A stretch of 64,000 nucleotides of DNA, from NCBI RefSeq assembly GCF_037392515.1, contig NC_090292.1:43265747-43329746 (forward strand), given 5' to 3'. The stretch is from Haliotis asinina (taxonomy: Eukaryota; Mollusca; Gastropoda; Lepetellida; Haliotidae). Below are positions 21,911 through 33,540 of the stretch, in pieces (the first letter of the stretch is position 1; each line of letters starts with the position of its first letter). The position numbers and the translations under genes were made by a program. The notes under the pieces were generated by a model, which worked only from the letters and a program-made list of their open reading frames with translations, was not told the DNA's origin and did not search any database.

Positions 21911-23317
21911 TTCATATGAACGCATATTTTAACACGATACAGCATAGATTTTGAAGCCACTGGTGTTCATAGTAGATTTCTTAAACTTCTTGCCATGATC
22001 ATCTGCTTCGGGGTATGATCCAGATGGATAGTACTTTTACAGATGATGATCCAACAGCAAGAATAATGGCCTGTTGGCCTGAAAGTAGCTTTCTCATCTT
22101 AATCAGTCCATGGCTATTATTGATGTTGCAGAGTATGTGAGTATTCCAAACTAGTGGGTGCATGCAATCACAACCAAAATTTGCCCTTTGTCCACGGGGA
22201 ATATAAACATAAAGAGGTACACATGTAAACACGGCTCTGAAGTCCTGAATCTGAGGATACATATACGTTCAGGGGAGATAATGCCGGACAAAGAATGTAT
22301 GACTTTGAAACCTGATAAAGATGCATACAAAAGATAGTTTACGATGAAAGGCAATAAAGGAAATCTTCCACCAACTGACAGAAAGTTAATGTTTTAATAT
22401 CTCTAAATAAATCTTGTATCATATGTTTCCACGAGATTAGAGTATATATTTCAACCGATTTTATTGTAACGTATACTGTGTCATATGATGAAATTCGTAA
22501 CATGATCTAATAGTATGTTTAGAGAAGCAGCTTTCCAGTATAATTTAGCTCGATGTCCCTATTGGAATTCCCTTTTTCGGACTGACACATCGTGGACCGG
22601 TCAAAAACAGAACGTATGTTCTTCTCCTAGAAGCTGTATTGGATTTCCTCCTCAAAGGTGTCAGTGATATAAACACAAACTCGGTCAACTCATTCTCTCC
22701 AAACTTTACAGAAAAATGAAACTGAAAGGATCCGGACAACGAACATCTGTACTGTAAACGATTTAGAATACAACATGGAATTTGAGTTGAAAGACTGCCA
22801 AACTAAGCACTGTTCACACTTTGCCATGAATGTTTAATTTCTGCGATCGCTGAAGTTGTGCGAAAAAGAAAAATATCTGAATGCCAAATGTGAAACCAAA
22901 CAATCCCTTCATCTGGAGACAAATAATAGATACCATCTGTATTCATGATCATTACGTTTTGTTATTTGTATTTATTTGTTTTGTTTTTTGTGATTCTGAT
23001 GAAACCTATGCTGGCATGTTTCCATTTTCAAAACAGTTTCCGTTTTATTCAATTCCATAGGGATGGAAAGTTTACCTATACCATTATATTCTCTTAATCC
23101 ATGTGTTGGTACATCAGTCCATGTCTAAGAGGGCACATCTTTAACACGTTCAAACACCTCCTCTGTGACTTTCTATTCCCAGCTGATTACACACTTCACG
23201 TATATTTTGTCCTGTCGATGAAGTCATGAAGATATCTTTTTACATTTCCTGAAAGCCATTTTTCTTGTGATTGTTAACTCAATGTGTTGTCAGTTCTTCA
23301 GCTGATAAAGCTCTGCA
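21911..23317 (+). repeat. Block Q1, rest of module B and lead-in to C
   Basis: TCCAGTATAATTTAGCTCGA (22535 region) matches Q2 at 36095 and Q3 at 43035. GCACATCT.TAACACGTTCAA and CTTGTGATTGTTAAC match Q3 at 43618-43760. Part of 21930-22290 has no counterpart and is unexplained. Confidence 0.65.
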
Positions 23318-24200
23318 GGCTTTGATATAAATGATGGATTCTCCACTTCATTCAATTCGTCAAAGCGAATTATTTAGAAAAGCAGAAACAACACTAATGT
23401 CTCTCCTGCCAATTCACTGACACAGAGTGCATTACATTGAAACGTTGAAACTCATTCTATGAGATCAACAAACCTAATACACCCATACGCATGCCGCTCT
23501 ACATCCACCGTTTTTCATGGTATTGTTTAATGAAGAGTTGACGTATTTGATGGACAGAAAGTTTGATGTTTTGTATGCAACAAACACAGTTTTGTTCAGT
23601 GCTGATCCTGTTCCGAATGTCCAAAACGACCCGTGCACAGGCGAAGGCTATGCTTTCAGTTTTGGATTAATTACAGAGAGAGAAACAAATGTGTGGTATT
23701 AAATCTATAAACTTTAAAATGAATGGTCTTCCCAAATCGTTATCTCTAACAGTAAAATCACATAGATAAGATAATAATATTTTCGCAGTATAATTTTGTT
23801 TCAAGGAGAGTCTGCGTTTCTGATAGACAGAAAAATAGGTGTTTTGTATGCAACAAGCAATGACTTGTTTTCACAGCTCAAGGATGCTCATAGCCATACG
23901 GGCACTTATTTTTAGTTTGGGAGAGAATTAATAACATTAGTGACAGAGAGATATTCATACGTGGCATTAAAGCTCTTACATTTGCAAACTTTAAAATTGG
24001 GCATTCCCAATTCGTTATCTGTAACAATAAAATCACATAGATAACGTGAAAATCTAATTGCAAATTGTAAAATAGATATTCTATATCAGATTGTTTTCTT
24101 CATGGAAAAGTTTTCCCCTATGGGCTTGTGTATGACAGATAAGGAGTAGTTATATATGTCTCAAATTGGGATTATCTGTTCAGGACTATGACCACAGAGG
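23318..24200 (+). repeat. Block Q1, module C (near-identical to 36667-37560)
   Basis: The first 400 bp are about 96-97% identical by eye to Q2 36667-37070 and the rest about 90%. A 61-aa plus frame at 23517-23702 is matched by a 63-aa frame at 36865-37056, but the older C copy in Q2 (36410-36666) and the Q3 copy do not keep it. I regard it as incidental to recent duplication. Confidence 0.8.
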
Positions 24201-24794
24201 GAATAAACATCTACTGATAACATAATGATATTATTGCAAGCTGAAAAACACATAATGTCTACATATTGGTTTCTCCGGAGAACAGTTGTGTCCCATGGGT
24301 TTGAGGATGTCAGATAATAGCTAGTGCCTGTTCTATTGCAAATTGAGACTATCTGCTCAAGACTCTGAGCATAGTGGCAATGTAAGTCCACGATTTTTAA
24401 AGAGTCAATATTTATATTTTGTCAAACGCACTAGCTGGCTCACTCACTCACGTCATTCCAATGGGTCCTGGTGTTCACGTCAATATGTACATCAAGAATA
24501 TTTCTGATCCTCATGACAGGATGTAATATTGCAACGATTCAACCACTGACTTCCTTCACATAGTTTTCACAGTGCTATCTAGCACGGTTGGAGTACACTC
24601 ACAAATACCAGCGTTTGCATAATATACAATCGCACATTATACCTGAATAGAATATTTGTATCTTCCAGTTGTAATTAACAGCATTCTATACCTTGACATA
24701 AAGTCTGATATTATGCTCTCAAGTATGCGGAAATGAAGCCAGTCAAGCAATGGCAGAGATTTTATGGATTCTCAAAGGTTAAGGAGTGACATTC
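24201..24794 (+). repeat. Block Q1, end of C and module E
   Basis: A short local duplication occurs here: GACTATCTG..CA.GACT with a nearby GAGCATAGTGG is a second copy of GATTATCTGTTCAGGACTATG. Module E then follows with AGTTTTCACAGT..ATCTAGCA, GTCTGATA and CTCAAGTATGCG, matching Q2 37690-37900 and Q3 45085-45200. Confidence 0.7.
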
Positions 24795-24905
24795 TGAAAT
24801 GATACAGCGGTGATTGAGCGGTAGTATTTCCTCATGTGGCCAACCTGGTCCCGACCGTGACATTCTGGAATATTGCTGAAAGAGGTGTAAAAGTAAACTC
24901 ACTCA
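24795..24905 (+). mobile_element. S-short remnant shared with Q2 and Q3
   Basis: A degraded head is followed by GACATTCTGGAATATTGCTG and GTGTAAAAGTAAACTCACTC. Q2 and Q3 hold an S-short copy at the same place in module E, so the insertion predates the Q duplications. Q1 lost most of the interior. Confidence 0.6.
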
Positions 24906-25300
24906 GTTAACATAGATATGACAGTCAGTCTGTTTGTAATATGGTTATGCAATGTATTTCATTTAAACATTAACCTTTCATAAACGCTTGACGCTGGGTT
25001 TTACACAAACTAAGAATGATCAGCACAAGTCAGGGTGTCAATGTCGAGTATTATATTGTACAGGCGAGGATCACCAACAGTTCATTCTGAAAGAAAACAC
25101 GTCCAAATATATTTGAGGTGCATGCTATCTTAAACGACTGCTTGCAGTTACATATATATTTTTAGACACGTCTGAGGCTGGTGATGGCAGTGAAACAGAA
25201 TAAAATACAGCATACAGTGTCATTGGCATTTTGTTTGGTAAATAGAGTGTTAGTTATAAATGTCATTTTCACTTGACAACATACTCACATCATCTGTCCA
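24906..25300 (+). repeat. Block Q1, end of module E
   Basis: GACAGTCAGTCTGT, GCTGGGTTT and TGATCA.CACAAGTCA, then GGCTGGTGATGGCAGTGAAAC and ACAGCATACAGTGTCAT, match Q2 38350-38660. Confidence 0.7.
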
Positions 25301-25749
25301 TGAAAAAACGCAGACATCCTCTCAGTTTAACTTGTGAATTGGTGTAGAATATAAATATAACGAGGGAAACAATTATGGGGACACATTGAGGTCACGTGTT
25401 CTTTTATTTGTTTACAGATTTCTTTGAAAAAAAAGCTGTGAATCTGAGAAAATAGACAATGCCACAACATGAAAAGTGCAGTACATACAAAGTCTCCAGT
25501 CTCAAACGTTACACGCTGGTCTCCAAACTGTAGGTAAATTATGTACTTTACTTATAAATATGTGTTGTGATGTTATGTCAGAATTTCATACATGGTACAC
25601 TAAGTACACATTAATTAACGTTCATGTTCAAATGAAGTTCAAAGTAACATATTGGCGTGACGAGTTTTGCTTGTACCAACCTCATTGCATGCGTGCGCAT
25701 GTATGTCCGTGCTTGTGCACATGTGTGCGCAGCCACGGTCATGCAGGTA
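25301..25749. other. Spacer leading into the 53-bp array
   Basis: No gene is recognised. From about 25690 the sequence becomes rich in TGTG and GTGC and seems to grade into the array. Confidence 0.5.
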
Positions 25750-28700
25750 AGAGCGTGTGTGTTAATGTAGCGACGTGCATGCAGATGTTTCTGTATGTGA
25801 GTCTTATGTGTGTACTGATGTAGCAACGTGCGTGCAGATGTGTGTGTATGTGCATTGTATGTGTCTACTGATATAGCAACGTGCCTGCAGATGTGTGTGT
25901 ATGTGCATTGTATGTGTGTACTGATATAGCAACGTGCCTGCAGATGTGTGTATATGTGCATTGTATGTGTGTACTGATATAGCAACGTGCGTGCAGATGT
26001 GTGTATATGTGCATTGTATGTGTGTACTGATATAGCAAAGTGTGCAGATGTGTGTGTATGTGCGTCTTATGTGTGTACTGATATAGCAACGTGCCTACAG
26101 ATGTGTGTACATGTGCATTGTGTGTGTGTACTGATATAGCAACGTGTGAGCAGATGTGTGTATATGTGCATTGTATGTGTGTACTGATATAGCAACGTGC
26201 GTGCAGATGTGTGTATATGTGCATTGTATGTGTGTACTGATATAGCAACGTGTGTGCAGATGTGTGTGTATGTGCGTCTTATGTGTGTACTGATATAGCA
26301 ACGTGCCTGCAGATGTGTGTATATGTGCGTCTTATGTGTGTACTGATATAGCAACGTGCGTGCAGATGTGTGTATATGTGCATTGTATGTGTGTACTGAT
26401 ATAGCAACGTGCGTGCAGATGTGTGTATATGTGCGTCTTATATGTGTACTGATATAGCAGCGTGCCTGCAGATGTGTGTGCATGTGCATTGTATGTGTGT
26501 ACTGATATAGCAACGTGCGTGCAGATGTATGTATATGTGCATTGTATGTGTGTACTGATATAGCAACGTGTGTGCAGATGTGTGTGTATGTGCGTCTTAT
26601 GTGTGTACTGATATAGCAACGTGCGTGCAGATGTGTGTCCATGTGCATTGTATGTGTGTACTGATATAGCAACGTGTGTGCAGATGTGTGTATATGTGCG
26701 TCTTATGTGTGTACTGATATAGCAACGTGCCTGCAGATGTATGTATATGTGCATTGTATGTGTGTACTGATATAGCAACGTGTGTGCAGATGTGTGTATA
26801 TGTGCATTGTATGTGTGTACTGATATAGCAACGTGCGTGCAGATGTGTGCATATGTGCATTGTATGTGTGTACTGATATAGCAACGTGCGTGCAGATGTG
26901 TGTCCATGTGCATTGTATGTGTGTACTGATATAGCAACGTGCGTGCAGATGTGTGTATATGTGCATTGTATGTGTGTACTGATATAGCAACGTGCGTGCA
27001 GATGTGTGTATATGTGCATTGTATGTGTGTACTGATATAGCAACGTGTGTGCAGATGTGTGTGTATGTGCGTCTTATGTGTGTACTGATATAGCAACGTG
27101 CGTGCAGATGTGTGCATATGTGCATTGTATGTGTGTACTGATATAGCAACGTGTGAGCAGATGTGTGTATATGTGCGTCCTATGTGTGTACTGATATAGC
27201 AACGTGCGTGCAGATGTGTGTATATGTGCATTGTATGTGTGTACTGATATAGCAACGTGTGTGCAGATGTGTGTGTATGTGCGTCTTATGTGTGTACTGA
27301 TATAGCAACGTGTGGTGCAGATGTGTGTCCATGTGCATTGTATGTGTGTACTGATATAGCAACGTGCGTGCAGATGTGTGTATATGTGCGTCCTATGTGT
27401 GTACTGATATAGCAACGTGCCTGCAGATGTGTGTCCATGTGCATTGTATGTGTGTACTGATATAGCAACGTGCCTGCAGATGTGTGTATATGTGCGTCCT
27501 ATGTGTGTACTGATATAGCAACGTGTATGCAGACGTGTGTATATGTGCATTGTATGTGTGTACCGATATAGCAACGTGTGTGCAGATGTGTGTGTATGTG
27601 CGTCCTATGTGTGTACTGATATAGCAGCGTGTATGCAGACGTGTGTATATGTGCATTGTATGTGTGTACCGATATAGCAACGTGTGTGCAGATGTGTGTG
27701 TATGTGCGTCTTATGTGTGTACTGATATAGCAACGTGCCTGCAGATGTGTGTATATGTGCATTGTATGTGTGTACTGATATAGCAACGTGCGTGCAGATG
27801 TGTGTATATGTGCGTCTTATGTGTGTACTGATATAGCAACGTGCCTGCAGATGTGTGTATATGTGCATTGTATGTGTGTACTGATATAGCAACGTGTGTG
27901 CAGATGTGTGCGTATGTGCGTCTTATGTGTGTACTGATATAGCAACGTGCCTGCAGATGTGTGTATATGTGCATTGTATGTGTGTACTGATATAGCAACG
28001 TGCGTGCAGATGTGTGTGTATGTGCGTCTTATGTGTGTACTGATATAGCAACGTGCCTGCAGATGTGTGTATATGTGCATTGTATGTGTGTACTGATATA
28101 GCAACGTGCGTGCAGATGTGTGTATATGTGCGTCTTATGTGTGTACTGATATAGCAACGTGCCTGCAGATGTGTGTATATGTGCATTGTATGTGTGTACT
28201 GATATAGCAACGTGTGTGCAGATGTGTGTGTATGTGCGTCTTATGTGTGTACTGATATAGCAACGTGTGTGCAGATGTGTGTCCATGTGCATTGTATGTG
28301 TGTACTGATATAGCAACGTGCGTGCAGATGTGTGTATATGTGCGTCTTATGTGTGTACTGATATAGCAACGTGCCTGCAGATGTGTGTATATGTGCGTCC
28401 TATGTGTGTACTGATATAGCAACGTGTGTGCAGATGTGTGTGTATGTGCGTCTTATGTGTGTACTGATATAGCAACGTGCCTGCAGATGTGTGTGCATGT
28501 GCATTGTATGTGTGTACTGATATAGCAACGTGTGAGCAGATGTGTGTATATGTGCGTCCTATGTGTGTACTGATATAGCAACGTGCCTGCAGATGTGTGT
28601 ATATGTGCATTGTATGTGTGTACTGATATAGCAACGTGTGAGCAGATGTGTGTATATGTGCGTCTTATGTGTGTACTGATATAGCAGCGTGCCTGCAGAT

Positions 28701-29345
28701 GTGTGTATATGTAGCGACGTTCATGTGGCTGTGTGCGATCTCTAACATATTTCTACATTGCAACGTGCGTGCAGATGTGTGTATATGTGCGTCCTATGTG
28801 TGTACTGATATAGCAACGTGTGTGCAGATGTGTGTCCATGTGCATTGTATGTGTGTACTGATATAGCAACGTGCGTGCAGATGTGTGTATATGTGCGTCT
28901 TATGTGTGTACTGATATAGCAACGTGCCTGCAGATGTGTGTATATGTGCGTCCTATGTGTGTACTGATATAGCAACGTGTGTGCAGATGTGTGTGTATGT
29001 GCGTCTTATGTGTGTACTGATATAGCAACGTGCCTGCAGATGTGTGTGCATGTGCATTGTATGTGTGTACTGATATAGCAACGTGTGAGCAGATGTGTGT
29101 GTATGTGCGTCTTATGTGTGTACTGATATAGCAACGTGCGTGCAGATGTGTGTATATGTGCGTCTTATGTGTGTACTGATATAGCAACGTGCCTGCAGAT
29201 GTGTGTATATGTGCGTCTTATGTGTGTACTGATATAGCAACGTGCCTGCAGATGTGTGTATATGTGCGTCTTATGTGTGTACTGATATAGCAACGTGCCT
29301 GCAGATGTGTGTATATGTAGCGACGTTCATGTGGCTGTGTGCGTT
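25750..29345. repeat. VNTR array of a 53-bp unit, about 67 copies
   Basis: The unit contains ACTGATATAGCAACGTG, TGCAGATGTGTGTATATGTG and either GCATTGTATG or GCGTC(T/C)TATG. Two unit types can be told apart by that last segment. In 27.6-28.5 kb they alternate strictly, giving a 106-bp higher-order repeat; further left the order is irregular. An interruption at 28711-28763 repeats the array's right edge at 29317-29369, so a 606-bp piece including the edge was duplicated. No stops occur on the minus strand over long stretches (up to 307 codons, rich in Cys, His, Thr, Ile), but the frame rotates with the unit and this is probably not a gene. Confidence 0.95.
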
Positions 29346-30060
29346 CTCTAACATCTTTGCACATTGCAACGTGCATACTATCAAAAGAAGTAAATAAATC
29401 TCGTTTTATCCATTTTAATATTAGACGAAACGGAGACAGAGATGGTAGCAACAAGCACTATGATCCACTTACCTTCCACGTTTCAGCCAGGCACTCTCTC
29501 TCTCCAACACACAGGCAGTCTAAACCATGGCTAACACTCGTGGCCACATAAAAAAAACATGTACTATACATGCAAAAAACACAGTTGTAAATTCCCCTCG
29601 GAGATAGTCCCATTACCTTCTGACAACAAACTGTCACCTGTATTTTGTCTCATGCCACAGTGTCTCTTCCAGTGACAGCGTGTTGTCCTGCAACTCATTA
29701 ATCTCTAATATCTAGACGTGAAATCATACTTAACTGTCAAACGTGCATTTACCGTTTATTTAGTGTCATTTGGAATAACTGGTTTGTTTAAGACATTTTT
29801 TGTCGTTCTTTCTATATGCGTGAGTTCCTTGCATATGGACTAGATGACAGAGAGTCAGTTAGGAAGACATGGTGTCAACGATAGGCGTTGTAAATGCATA
29901 ATTATTTAAACCGATGATTCTCAATTAATTGGCAGTGACCTTCAATAGGAGCTGTGATATGCAGTATTTGAACATGTTGTACCATGTATAAATAGCTTTT
30001 CGTTCTATACTGACGTGCACGAGATATATACACTTGACAACTGTATTTAATACAAGAAAA
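29346..30060 (+). repeat. Block R1, first part
   Basis: CCACTTACCTTCCA, GAGATAGTCCCATTA, CAACAAACTGTCACCTGTA and CATTAATCTCTAATA match Q3 flank 45715-45975. GATGACAGAGAGT, CGATA.GCGTTGT and TTTAAACCGA.GATT match 53920-53995. These two pieces are adjacent in R1 but separated by 7.9 kb of insertions after Q3, so R1 shows the pre-insertion state. Confidence 0.75.
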
Positions 30061-30640
30061 AACACAACGGATAAACAAATATAATAATAATATAAAATAA
30101 AAATAATAGATTAATGAGCAGAATGCTGAGTTCTACTCTTTCTTTCACACATTCTTCATCCACTTTATCCAGTGATGCTGAGTAAAAATGCAATCATTAA
30201 AGACCCCGTGAAGAGTCCTGTTTTGTAACCTATGCTTCTCATGAGACATATGGTTGGGTTGTCCAGATCTGTTCTTCAGTTTCCCAAATGTTTACAGACT
30301 GTCGCCCTACACCTGCAATGTTGCTGTGTGCGACGTTAAACAACCAACCGGCCAACCAAGCAAACATTGGCAAACATTATTGCTAATAAGTTTGTTAATA
30401 AACTGATCGGTCTGTCAGCCAATCGGTCAGTCACCCTGTAAAAATGCAATATATAGATCTATATATCGTTTATATAGGAAACGCGTACAAGCTGATTAAT
30501 ATTACTGGCAGGAAAATAATTAAAAGGCCACGTATTTATTACAATTTTGATCAAATACTGGATTTATAAAAGTCATTGTCTAATATTGTCTAAACTAAGA
30601 TGGTATTTTGTCAGTTATTTATATGTAAAAGCATTATGGT
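30061..30640. other. Spacer with a LINE/SINE-like 3' end at about 30300-30360
   Basis: CACCTGCAATGTTGCTGTGT and GCGACGTTAAACAACCAACC resemble the 3' end of the local retroelements but carry an (AACC)n-type tail instead of (ACTC)n. The rest holds nothing I recognise. Confidence 0.45.
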
Positions 30641-30649
30641 TTGTAGGCA

Positions 30650-30652
<3 letters not shown>

Positions 30653-30699
<47 letters not shown>

Positions 30700-30760
30700 C
30701 GGAGAGACAGAGAGAGACAGAGAGAGACAGAGAGAGGAGAGGAAGGAGAGTGAGAGAGAA
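30653..30760. repeat. (GT)n followed by (GAGACA)n/(GA)n
   Basis: About 23 GT units are followed by a purine-rich GAGACA and GAGAGG tract. Confidence 0.95.
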
Positions 30761-30918
30761 TGTACGGTAAATATACATTATTTGTTTGTCATTGATAACA
30801 CAATACTAATATATTCACATACAAGAAAGAACGAAACTACAGCCGTTACGTTGTGAGCAAGTGAATGTAGAGAACGACGGCTTTGGAACTCCTGATAAAC
30901 GTTATATGTTTATCGTCG

Positions 30919-31211
30919 ATATTATATTAACAACTCCACAAACAAGAAACGTCTGTTGTTCCTTTGTGAGAAAGCCAATGTGTAGAACGAAGACTTTGGG
31001 ACTCCAAATGCTACTTAGGGAATAGATTAATCTCCTGTCAGTGCCATCGATCAATTGATTGTTGGGTTCTTGACACACAACTCAGAGACTTAATCTGTGA
31101 CCTGCTTCTAACAACTGTGTGATAATAGTGCTCCTCCTGCTCAGGGATCTATTCAGTATAACAACTAATGGCAGGCACACGGTGCCACTTAGTCCGCTGA
31201 TTTGAGAAGAC
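30919..31211. promoter_or_regulatory. Ultra-similar segment, R1 copy (about 98% to 55769-56061)
   Basis: Over 293 bp I count six substitutions and no indel against R2, while flanking R1/R2 sequence is only about 80% alignable. The longest open frame differs between copies mostly by amino-acid-changing substitutions, and another frame gains a stop in R1, so protein constraint is unlikely. Upstream (30830-30900) is a diverged copy of its first 70 bp. It could be a conserved regulatory element, an ncRNA or a gene-conversion tract; the sequence alone does not decide. Confidence 0.5.
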
Positions 31212-32690
31212 GTATATCATTGATTAGTGGAGTGAGGCAGGGGTTTTGTCTGGCTTGTATTGATTCCAGGCCTTCCATTTGTTTAGGTGGAGGTCACAGT
31301 TCGTAATAGATGACAGAAGGAGTATTGATATACATGTATGATGATCCGTTTTCAATATACGTACACATTTGTAGGTGAATCTGGCTATCGCTACAGTCGT
31401 ACGTACGTGAATCGTGATATGGTATAGCATTTGATAAAGCAGAAACGTTTGAGAGCGATTGAATATTGCATTAATATATTACCTGTGACAAACACAATGA
31501 ATTCTATCACGTGGACCTGTTACAGAGGAAAGACATTCATTATTTGATGACCTCGAATGAAAATCAAAAATACGATTATAGCATCCTGCCACTCCTAGGG
31601 GAGGCAACAATCCAAGAACGGGTAGAATTCAGCACAGGGGTCATAATGCCGCTTTAATATATAGCATAATCGGTGTGTGCGGCTTTTTCTAATAAAACTA
31701 TTCATTCAGTCTTACACAAATAAATGGCTGGCGAAATTCGACCTCTGCAAACGTACCTATAACATAAGTCTTTGAAATAAAATTGCTATATCATGTATAT
31801 ATGTATGTAAGTAAATTGGAAAACAATGAAATTTGAAGAGGTGTTCGGTTGGGTCATATTTCCTGATATCAGTTGGTTCTTCTGGGGTCATATAAAAGGA
31901 GTCAGTTGGAACATCCTCATTGTAAGGGTGACGTTTCTCGTCTAGAAATAATCACATGATAATCAAATGACTCATAAATATTTAACTGCAACTGGCTGAA
32001 CTTACTTCTTTAAAAAAGGACTGAAGGAATATGTGTTCTGTGAGCACTGCATGTGGTATAACGGACTGAGCAAATTCCAGATAAGGTTAGGTGCGGAGAG
32101 TAACTGTATGGGTGGCTGTATATAAATGGCACACTGCATCGTTAACAACAAACAGGCAAACAGGCAAACAGACAAACACAAAATTTCATGGTGACACGCA
32201 GTCACATAGCTGAATAATGTCTAAAGCCGTTTTGTTGTCATTCAGCCATCACTTCTGTCAACAATTCATGAGCACTTCAACCAATGACATTCATGAGCAC
32301 TTCAACCAATGACATTCACGACTCTAACATGTAAAATACCACCCCAGACAGGACATCAAGATCAATTGCAGTTCTCAGTCGTAATTAGTCATCAAGTTGT
32401 TTTCGCCCAAGAAACGGACCAAAAATGCCTGAATAAATCAAATCATTCACTCTTTCAAACAAAACTCCTGTCTTTGAAATGTCTTGAATGAGTCGTTTGA
32501 GAAAATAATCTCGGCAAAAGGAAGTATACAGCACGGTTTAAAATGTGTTAAATGTAATTGTGTCTACTTAGCTATCACTCATTCAGTTTTTAACACATAA
32601 CCCGTGGCAGGGTAATTGTCTGTAAGAATAAATTGGTTTTGTTACGACTCTGATAAGAACTGAAACAAGAACCACATGACTCTAACCGAG
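31212..32690 (+). repeat. Block R1, main part (paralogue of 56062-58436)
   Basis: CCTAGGGGAGGCAACAAT, ATAATGCCGCTTTAATAT, TTTCCTGATATCAGTT.GTTC, AACGTTTCTCGTCT.GAAATA and ACAGGACAT..A match R2 in order. R2 is longer because it carries a SINE and extra spacer. No coding sequence is supported. Confidence 0.7.
32264..32313 (+). repeat. Two perfect direct copies of a 25-bp unit
   Basis: ATTCATGAGCACTTCAACCA plus ATGAC occurs twice back to back. R2 lacks the duplication. Confidence 0.9.
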
Positions 32691-32800
32691 ATTGAATTGT
32701 TGCAAACCTGTGCGACACATAAAGAAGAAATTTTCGAAAGTTACAATGTCAAAGATTTCCATGAAGAAGTGTATAATACATGTTTTAAGTTTAAATTAAA
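32691..32800 (+). repeat. Module K, copy in R1 (SINE-free)
   Basis: CGAAAGTTACAATGTCAAA and ACATGTTTTAAGTTTAAAT match module K of P2 and R2. After it the sequence continues as ATTAAATTAGATATTG without a SINE, so this is the empty site for the insertion shared by P2 and R2. Confidence 0.7.
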
Positions 32801-32929
32801 TTAGATATTGAAAAATGAACCAAGCAGAAGAACTATTTGAAAGCTGTCTAAACGCCAGAATACTTTCATAATAATGAATCTCACGAGCTCAAATATATGT
32901 GTGATAAATTCAATAGAATTTTCTGCTTC

Positions 32930-33115
32930 CTTGACACGTCTCTTCACACTGACTGGCTGAGTTGGGTTTGAAACCAATAATATTCTAGCAACATCGCTGA
33001 GAGGAGATCCGTTATTTGCTTCACACATTGTACTCATGTGGTGAATCGAACCCGGATCATCGGCGTGATGAGCAAACACTTCAACCACCTGGCTAACCCA
33101 TCAATTCCTGGTTAC
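32930..33115 (-). mobile_element. S-short SINE
   Basis: On the minus strand there is a box A-like region GGTTAGCCAGGTGGTTGAAG, a box B-like GGGTTCGATTC, then the S-short body with ACAATGTGTGAAG and a degraded 3' end lacking the ACTC tail. Confidence 0.75.
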
Positions 33116-33169
33116 AGTGATTTTATTAAAAGCAATATGGCAAAATAAATCCCACCCAATTTAGGTTGT

Positions 33170-33540
33170 CACCACTCAGATGGACACTTCTGTCCATTTC
33201 GGAAGTTATACTTTCATTTAACTTCACGTGGTCGGATATTCTAAACAAGTAACACATGTATGGTGGTTCTAGAAGCAGTACTTGTATTCCATTCTTCAGG
33301 CGCCAATGTTTATCATAATAGTGAGCATCTGTTACAATCTATATTACAACGTTTTGTTTACGTCTGATCTAATCCGATAAGATGACCTTTCACACCTTTT
33401 TGTGTTAACCAGGACTTGATGGTATGAACACTTCATTGGCCGTTGTCTATTTATATATCAGTACCCGCTTGCATGTGCATAGTATACAACACTGTTTGAA
33501 AGCCGTTTCTATTGCGATGATTAAACACAATGACAAAGTG
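33170..33540 (+). repeat. Block Q2, leader of module D (D0)
   Basis: AAGTTATACTTTCATT.AACTTC, TATTCCATTCT, CAACGT.TTTGTT and TGGT.TGA/TAAACACTT match 38855-39100 in Q3. I found no copy before Q1. Confidence 0.7.

Noticed and set aside
23517..23702. Plus frame of 61 aa with a similar 63-aa frame at 36865-37056 as a conserved small protein
   Set aside because: The two copies are a recent duplication about 96% identical overall. The older copies in Q2 and Q3 do not keep the frame, so conservation is by descent only.
25750..29345. CRISPR-like array
   Set aside because: Repeats are contiguous 53-bp units without unique spacers and the context is animal DNA. This is a minisatellite.
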